Shown in pieces: positions 57,781-64,000 of a stretch of DNA of 64,000 bases. Origin of the DNA: Proteles cristata cristata (taxonomy: Eukaryota; Chordata; Mammalia; Carnivora; Hyaenidae); NCBI GenBank assembly GCA_017311185.1, contig JAESUZ010004141.1:1-64000 (forward strand). The letters run 5' to 3'. Both the position numbers and the translations under genes were made by a program. Under the pieces are notes generated by a model, which ran no database searches, was not told the DNA's origin, and saw nothing but the letters and a program-made list of their open reading frames with translations. How positions within the stretch are numbered: the first letter of the stretch is position 1; each line of letters begins with the position of its first letter.

Positions 57781-57968
57781 TTTTAGTTTATTTATTTATT
57801 TTGGAGAGGGAGGAGCAGAGAGAGGGAAAGGGAAATCCTGAGTAGGCCCTGTGGTGACCGTTCAGAGCCCGACGCAAGGCTTGAACCTGTGAACTATGAG
57901 GTCATGACCTGAGCTGATCCAAAACCAAAAGTCAGATGCTTAACTAACTGCACCACCCAGGCACCCCT
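57781..57968 (-). mobile_element. CanSINE (antisense)
   Basis: Tail 'tttagtttatttatttattt' at the left, head 'ctgcaccacccaggcacccc' at the right. The likely target duplication 'gggtacacatt' (57770-57780) and 'gggtatatgtg' (57969-57979) is imperfect. Internal extra bases lie near 57915-57925. Confidence 0.9.
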
Positions 57969-57979
57969 GGGTATATGTG

Positions 57980-59644
57980 TTTTGAATGAATACAAAAAGA
58001 TCTAATACTTTGTAAAAGGAACATAAACACTTTTCAGCTAAGAGAACTGCTTTCAAGAAATCCAAATTGTTTTAGCGTTCAAGTAAATGCGTCCACAGTA
58101 AATTCAACCCGAATGGGTGTACTTTGCACATGCCATGTACTTTGCCATTACTTCAGAATTTCCCATCACTTGTCTTCTCTCTTCACACATCAGAGCTCTC
58201 TGTCCTGAGGGAAAAGATGCTTGTCTTCTCCTACAATAGCGCTAAGAACTTTCTTCCTGGCTCTTTGCTTTAATTATCCCCACCTGGGGAAGAAACTCTT
58301 ACTCTCTTTGTTCACTTCCTTGGGCTGTTAAACACAGTTTAAAAAGTTAAGAAAAAATGAAAGATAATGCTTAAATTTAGTCCGACAGCTATACAGCTAC
58401 TAACCTCCCCACACCATCTTCTCCCCCAAATAATGGGTGATTCGGTTGAATCTAGTTGGGGTTTCTATGAACTGCTTTGCATGTGTGGACCCTGCATGAG
58501 AGAGACTTCCTGAGACTGTGTTTTTTTTTTGTTTGTTTGTTTGTTTTTAGTGCTTGTTCATGACGTAAACAGTACTTCACCTCTCTTCCTCCCCAGCCTC
58601 CACAGAGATTAGCAAGTGTGCCTGCACTTATTTTTTGGTTTTTGAAGAATGTCATTTGCACTTTGTTTTTATTTTTAGATGTTATAATTTCATGTGACTT
58701 TTATTATCATAAGCCACCCAGACGTTACAGTATGGTGTATATGCGTATCAGGATGTTGAAAAAGAGTGACATCTTACTCAGGAACATCCTAAAAGATTTC
58801 CAAATGGCGTTCTCAGCTCTCAGTTGGGGGTGGGGGAGGGTGTGACAGTCTGAGTGGTAGCGGATAGATGCCCAAGATTTCCTGCTTCTCGGTTTCTGGC
58901 CCTGTCAGGCTTGCTGGGGGACCTCCCCTTGGTTAAAAACCAACTTCCTACAAACATTCAAAGGAGACTTCCGTAGGTTAACACCCACCACTTGATGGCA
59001 GAAGGCAGGAGAGGAGATGCTCAGGGTAGAAAGAAAGCTTCTCTTTGAGAATGAAGTTTGACAGTAGGCAGGGTGCTTCCTGCTGCAGAGGGAGTAGCCA
59101 CCCGGGCTCTTCTTCACATTAGGGAGTCATGGCCAAGGTTTTCAAAAACAAAGCCACACAGAACACCCTTATGCCAGCTGAGCAGGAGCTCCGAGCTGTC
59201 ACAAATAAAATCATTAGGAATGCCTTTGGAGCAGGAGTTACAGCCCAGTAAGCTCTCTGGGGCTAAGCAAATGCAGATGTCTAAGTGTGCACATTATTAT
59301 CTTTCTGAGGCACAGCTTGGAACAAGCCACTTCCCTTTGCAAAACTCTTTAAGGCTGCCACCCTCCTTGAACAGAGTCTGAAATCTTCAACCACCCTTTA
59401 AAGCTTTCCCCAAATTTTATTCTGTGTAATTTTCCAATCTCAAGTCACTGTACTACAAATGTGCAGACACCCTAGTAGCTATGGGGTTTTGCTCAAGCAG
59501 TAACCTCTTCTGGAAGGCACATCCCTCCCTCCAGTGGAAGATCTACATTTCCCTCAAGGTCCAGCCCGATGCCAGGTTTCCCCCTTTACAATAAGCCTCT
59601 GCCTCTCTGTTTGAACTCTGTTACAGTATTTCTAATAGCATTTC
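57980..59644. other. Mostly unassigned
   Basis: A short (GTTT)n patch lies at about 58528-58549. No gene or named repeat recognised over roughly 1.6 kb. Confidence 0.4.
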
Positions 59645-59870
59645 CAGGGACAATTAAGAGCTCAGATTTTGACATTGAATACATCCGGGCTCTTCTGCCA
59701 ACTCTGCAGTTTACTGTGATGTTAGGCAAGAGACTAATCTCCTAAACCTCATTTTTCTCCTCTGATAAATGGGAATTATTCTAAAATATGGTAGTTGTGA
59801 GGATTAAATCAGAAGATACCAGGAGGAAAGCAGTTAGAATCCTTCCTGGCACCACATACAAGCTTGATAT
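59645..59870 (+). mobile_element. MIR SINE
   Basis: 'gggctcttctgccaactctg', 'cctcatttttctcctctgat', 'gtgaggattaaatcagaaga' and 'ccttcctggcaccacataca' follow the sense MIR order over nearly full length. Confidence 0.8.
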
Positions 59871-60148
59871 TATTTTTTGTTTCTTTCAGTAGAGTGTGCT
59901 TTTAGGGCCTTGTCTTACTTGACATCTATTCTCAAAAGCACTACGATTTCCACCTGGTAGGAGCTATGCAACTCTTCACTGAATTAAGATACTTATTGAG
60001 CAGATAAGAATGGTGGGTGATACCTACAAGTCACTTCTGCAGGGCCTATGCCATCTGATACTTTCTTTTACATATGGTCACTCTTAAAGGGACAAGATCT
60101 GGGAATAGGAACACATACTTCATCCTGAAGCAAGATCGTTAAAACTTT

Positions 60149-60149
<1 letters not shown>

Positions 60150-60191
<42 letters not shown>

Positions 60192-60378
60192 TTTTTTGGA
60201 GAGAGCTGAGAGGGGAGAGAGGAGCAGAGGAGGGGGAGAGAGAAAGATAGAATCATAAGTAAGCTCCATGCTCAGCAAGAACCCAACTCAGGGTTCATTC
60301 TCACAACCATGAGATCATGACCTGAGCCAAGATCAAGAGTCTGATGCTCAACCAACTGAGCCACTCAGGTATCCCAGT
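60150..60378 (-). mobile_element. Older CanSINE (antisense) with (ATTT)n tail expansion
   Basis: The inverted copy lies between 'cgttaaaactttt' (60137-60149) and 'cattaaaactttt' (60379-60391); the single difference is a CpG-type change. Its tail has expanded to about eleven TTTA units (60150-60195). 'gatcaagagtctgatgctca' marks an older subfamily. Confidence 0.93.
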
Positions 60379-60391
60379 CATTAAAACTTTT

Positions 60392-61455
60392 AATTAAAAT
60401 CTAGAAGATTGTCAGCTCTAATACTCCCAGACTAAATATTGAAAAGAATTACATTGTAGTATTTAATTTTCTAATCCAATTAATAAAATTTCTGTCTGCC
60501 TTCTTATTAATTGGTTATTTGCAATGTATACTGTATCAGGTAACAGCAAGATTGTTGGAGCCAATGATAAATCTGATGATAATGTGAAAGGGCTGAGTAT
60601 AGCAAGAAACTGGAGGTCACTCTCTGTTTGAAAGGAGCAAAGACCTCAGAAGGTGACTCTCTTGAGAAATTTTTAGTCTTCAGCCTTCGGCAACTCACCA
60701 TCAATGTGACTTATCAGCACACTGGAAAAGTAGGTTGAGAAATGCAGCAAGGTAACTTGTTTCCAGTGGGCTGGGATCAGACAGATTACAAAGTCATGCT
60801 TTACTTGAAATATTGAAGGAATTCTTGAAGAAATCGTATACAAGTGAAATGGTGAATGAATAATCCAATCTAAATTCATCCTGACCCAAATTTCATCCTG
60901 ATCCTGCGTGCAGACTTTATCTATTCTAGAGAAGCCTCAGTCATCAGACCTAATCATTTTGTTCTAAGTTAAAATGAGATACGTTGATGACTAATAGGAA
61001 TAAGTACATTTTCTTCTATTCATTTAGCAACAAAAGAACTCCTGAGTCTATCCTTTCATAGTGGAAATATCTTTGAATCAGGACACAGCCAGGGACATGG
61101 ATTCTTTCTTGACTTCAAACATTGCTGGGTATGACATGGGGAAAGTCACTCTGTCCTTTGGGCTGGGGAAATGATCTCCAGATCGTTACGAACCCCTGAC
61201 TCAAAGTTATACCTTCATAGTTTCATTCTCCTTCATCATAAAGACAGAGTCCCTCTGAGTAAGGTAGACTGTCCTTAAGCTCTAGGTAGGTACAAATGCC
61301 TTGAACATATTCCACCTGCTTCTGGTTTCAAGGCCCGTGTGATTTCTTGGGGGACTCGGGTTCTCCTGGAACCTCTACCTCTTAGGGTCCTTGTTCTCTC
61401 ACATGCTGCTACTGCCCCTTAACTTACCAACTGATGGGAATCTTTGCTTTACACG
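60392..61455. other. Unassigned sequence
   Basis: About 1 kb with nothing recognised. Confidence 0.4.
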
Positions 61456-61456
61456 T

Positions 61457-61487
<31 letters not shown>

Positions 61488-61500
61488 GCGCACGCATGCA
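61456..61500. repeat. (CA)n microsatellite with CG/GC variants
   Basis: About fourteen CA units, then 'cgcacgcgcacgcatgca'. Part is alternating purine-pyrimidine with CG steps. Confidence 0.9.
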
Positions 61501-61609
61501 CCAAACCTAACTTCCTATTATATATTTGAATGTTTAGTAAAAGTTAGTAAATATCAATGAAGATGCCAGGGAGAGTTTGGAGCCAGAGATTACAGACATT
61601 TTGTTGGTT

Positions 61610-61775
61610 TCTGTCTTAAAGAGACCTGGCTTAGAATTCCACTCTATCATGTATTAGTTGTATAATCTTGGGCAATTTGTGTAATCTCTCTGAGTCTTAA
61701 AAGACATTTAAACCACATTATATCATTATAGGATCGCCATAAGAATAAATGAGATAATGCATACCAAACTCAAGT
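61610..61775 (+). mobile_element. MIR SINE
   Basis: 'tagttgtataatcttgggca', 'tctctctgagtcttaaaaga' and 'gaataaatgagataatgcat' follow the sense MIR order. Confidence 0.65.
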
Positions 61776-61829
61776 TTCTGAAAGACTTCCACCCTTCCAA
61801 GTCCACCCCTTAAGTACAGATATAAACCA

Positions 61830-62043
61830 GGCACTTGGGTGGCTCAGTTGGTTGGGTAAGTGTCTGACTTTGGCTCAGGTCATGGTCTTGTGGTTCATGA
61901 GTTCGAGCCCCCTATCGGGCACTGTGCTAGCAGCTCAGAGCCTGGAGACTGCTTCAGATCCTGTGTCTCCCTCTCTTTCTGCCCTTTCACACTCATACTC
62001 TGTCTCTCAAAAATGAATAAACATTTACAAAATTATTTTAAAA
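61830..62043 (+). mobile_element. CanSINE, first of three head-to-tail copies
   Basis: Head 'gcacttgggtggctcagttg', middle 'gagttcgagccccctatcgg', tail 'aatgaataaacatttacaaa'. Flanked by 'cagatataaac' (about 61818-61828) and 'tagatataaat' (about 62045-62055). Confidence 0.92.
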
Positions 62044-62056
62044 ATAGATATAAATA

Positions 62057-62267
62057 GGGGCACCTGGGTGGCTCAGTTGGTTAAATATCTGATTTCAGCT
62101 CAGATCATGATCTCATATTCTGTGGGTTTGAGCCCCATGTCAGGCTCTGTGCTGGCAGCTCAGAGCCTAGAGCCTGCTTTAGATTCTGTGTCTCCCTCTC
62201 TCTCTGCCCCTCCCCTGCTTGTTCTCTCTCTCTCTCAAAAGATAAACAAACATAAAAAAATTTTTTA
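62057..62267 (+). mobile_element. CanSINE, second of three
   Basis: Full-length copy starting 'ggggcacctgggtggctcag' right after the 'atagatataaata' that ends the first copy. Its tail runs directly into the third. Confidence 0.93.
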
Positions 62268-62268
62268 G

Positions 62269-62495
62269 AGGCGCCTGGGTGACTCAGTCGGTCAAGCATT
62301 CAACTTCAGCTCAGGTCATGATCTCACAATTTTTGGGTTCAAGCCCCGCATTGGGCTCTGTGCTGACAGCTAGCTCAGACCTTAGAGCCTGTCTTCGGAT
62401 TCAGTGTCTCCCTCTCTCTCTGGCCCTCTCCTGCTCTTGCTCTCAAAAATAAATAAAACATTAAAAAAACTTTTTAAAAAGTTTTTTAAATTAAA
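62269..62495 (+). mobile_element. CanSINE, third of three
   Basis: Starts 'aggcgcctgggtgactcagt', contains 'gctgacagctagctcagacc' with a small duplication in the usual 'gacagctcagagcc', and ends in a long A-rich tail followed by 'ggatataaataaaac', a third version of the target motif. Confidence 0.92.
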
Positions 62496-62509
62496 AAGGA
62501 TATAAATAA

Positions 62510-64000
62510 AACAATATTGGGACTTCCACATCTAGGAATATGGAGTAGATTTAATATTCCTCCCACTAAATACAAATAAAATCTCTGGGCATTATGTGTA
62601 AAACAGGTGTAAGAAGACTCTAAGAGCTAAAGGGAGTAAGGCTGAACAGCCAGACATCTTAAGATCTTAGGAAAGACAGTGGTGAGTTCCCTGGGTTTTC
62701 TTTTTGCCTCATATATTCCAGATTTGGTGACGAAGAAACCAGCAACTGGGAAATGGCAATGGGCAAAGGCCATAAGAGCCCCAACAGAAGCTTGGTCCCC
62801 AAAGTCATAGCCACAGAAAAAAGGCAGCTAAGCAATGCAGAAAACTTTAGACAATACTTTCTCTACTCCAGTTAAACAGCACCTCCACACTTGCCAGAGA
62901 TGGATGAGTGGGAAGCTAGATTTCCACCCTTATAAGGCTGTAATGAGGTGTCCTAATACCCCTTCAGGGTGATAGCAGAAAAGGTCGAATGGGAAGCCAG
63001 GACTTTCATCTTTACCCAGAAACTTGCATCTCAGTGTTAGTGGAAGCCACATGGGAAGTTAGAACCCACACTCCCCTCCAGCAGTAATGAGATGGTATGC
63101 CTTTTTCCTTGCTGAAGAAGTATCAGAACAACAACAACAGCAAACAGTTGAAGTGGAGGGTTTAAACAAGAGTCATAATCTTATGACATAATATGAAAAT
63201 GTCCAGGTTTCAATCAAATATCACTTATCATACCAAGAACCAAGAATATCTCATACTAATGACAAAAGACCATAAATGCCAATGCAAGATGACATAAACT
63301 TCAGAACTATCTGACAAGGATTTTAAAGAAGCTATTATAAAGATGATTCTATGAATAATTATGAACACTCATGGAAAAAAATTTTAAAAATGTATAAAGC
63401 CTGAGCAAATGAGTTGAAAGTCTCATCAAGACAATAGATGAACCAAAAAATAGAACCAAATGGAAATTTTAGAATTGAGAAAAACAGTAAGTGTAGGAAA
63501 ACAGTGGGTTCAATGCTAGAATGGAGGAGTCAGAGGAAATAAACCAGTGACCTAGAAGATGGAATAGTAGAAATTACCCAGTCTAAACAACAGAAAGTAG
63601 GCTGGGGGAAAAAAAGGAAATATAGCTTCAGAGACCTGTGTGACTATAATAAAAGAGCTAACATTCATATCATTGGAGCCCAAGAAAAGGGGGAGAAAGG
63701 GTATGGCTGAAAAAGTACTCAGAAATAATGGCTGAAATCTTCCCAAATTTGACAAGAGAGAGAAATGTGCAAATTCAAGAAGCTGAGCAAACTCCAACCA
63801 GGATACAAGTAGATAAGCCAGTGTAAATAATCCAGGAAATGACCCAAAGACTGGCAGAACAGACTCTCCACAACTAATCCTAGAAAGGAGGCGACATCAA
63901 AAACCATAGGAAGGGTGGATACATGGTCCAGAAGAAAATTAACCTGTGAGAGACTAATGACATGAGGAGGGACCATGCAAGCATGGAGAACGCAGAGGAG
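62510..64000 (+). pseudogene. Degenerate LINE-1/HAL1 ORF1-type remnant, runs off the window
   Basis: The sense frame around 63690-63820 reads EIMAEIFPNLTRERNVQIQE, clearly related to the L1 ORF1p core (the ENFPNL...VQIQE region). Upstream text such as 'gaaccaaatggaaattttag' fits the coiled-coil part of ORF1, and the part from 62510 resembles an old L1 5' region. Stops and frameshifts abound, so no working nucleic-acid-binding protein is made. Right of 63830 the match fades. It could be HAL1 (ORF1-only) or a standard old L1. The minus-strand frames at 63552-63976 are shadows. Confidence 0.7.

Noticed and set aside
6294..62495. tRNA-like boxes A and B at many places
   Set aside because: All lie in the heads of CanSINE copies followed by CT-rich and A-rich tails; no standalone cloverleaf was found.
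60150..62495. CRISPR-like or operon-like regular repeats
   Set aside because: The repeats are a TTTA array and dispersed SINEs of about 210 bp; the genome is mammalian.
63552..63976. Hydrophobic minus-strand frames near the right edge
   Set aside because: They are the antisense of the L1/HAL1 ORF1 remnant.

Overview
This is ordinary mammalian nuclear DNA, not bacterial, phage or organellar sequence. The best clue to the host is a family of about 27 tRNA-derived SINEs. Their heads read like 'gcgcctgggtggctcagtc', their middles like 'gggctctgtgctgacagctc', and they end in a CT-rich stretch plus a short A-rich tail. That is the carnivore CanSINE family in its cat-lineage form, so a felid or close feliform is the likely source (established knowledge plus inference). 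I recognise no complete protein-coding gene. Nearly all short ORFs are chance frames or frames through repeats, so the window is best read as intergenic or intronic.

Layout. 0-10 kb: old L2, MIR and L1 remnants, four SINEs plus one inverted copy, and long GT and CA arrays. 10-14 kb: a GC-rich rise ending in a CpG island at about 12.72-13.56 kb, the only good promoter candidate. It has GC boxes, a G-run cluster and plus-strand splice-donor-like sites. A candidate exon with splice-like edges lies at 15.18-15.36 kb. 15-24 kb: a mosaic of L2 and MIR in both orientations. 24-36 kb: an antisense L1 carrying a SINE, then mostly moderately GC-rich unique sequence with few repeats. 36-40 kb: MaLR-like LTR pieces, felid-type L1 3' ends and a tight SINE cluster. 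40-50 kb: L2, MIR and SINEs, with a three-layer nested insertion (SINE, then L1, then SINE) at 45.75-46.65 kb.

50-56 kb: a 1.5 kb antisense L1 ORF2 and 3' UTR remnant is followed by an old L2 carrying a complete solo LTR of gammaretroviral (ERV class I) type. That LTR is inverted, 610 bp long and flanked by an exact 4-bp duplication. A second ERV1-like LTR abuts the left end of the L2. 56-64 kb: L2, MIR, old SINEs, a head-to-tail run of three SINEs, and a degenerate L1/HAL1 ORF1 remnant running off the right edge.

There is no operon, pathway or new molecular system that I can support. What stands out is insertion history, written in nested elements and their target-site duplications, and the unassigned CpG island. 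Repeat family names come from memory of consensus sequences and were not checked with a search; borders of old repeats are good to a few tens of bases.
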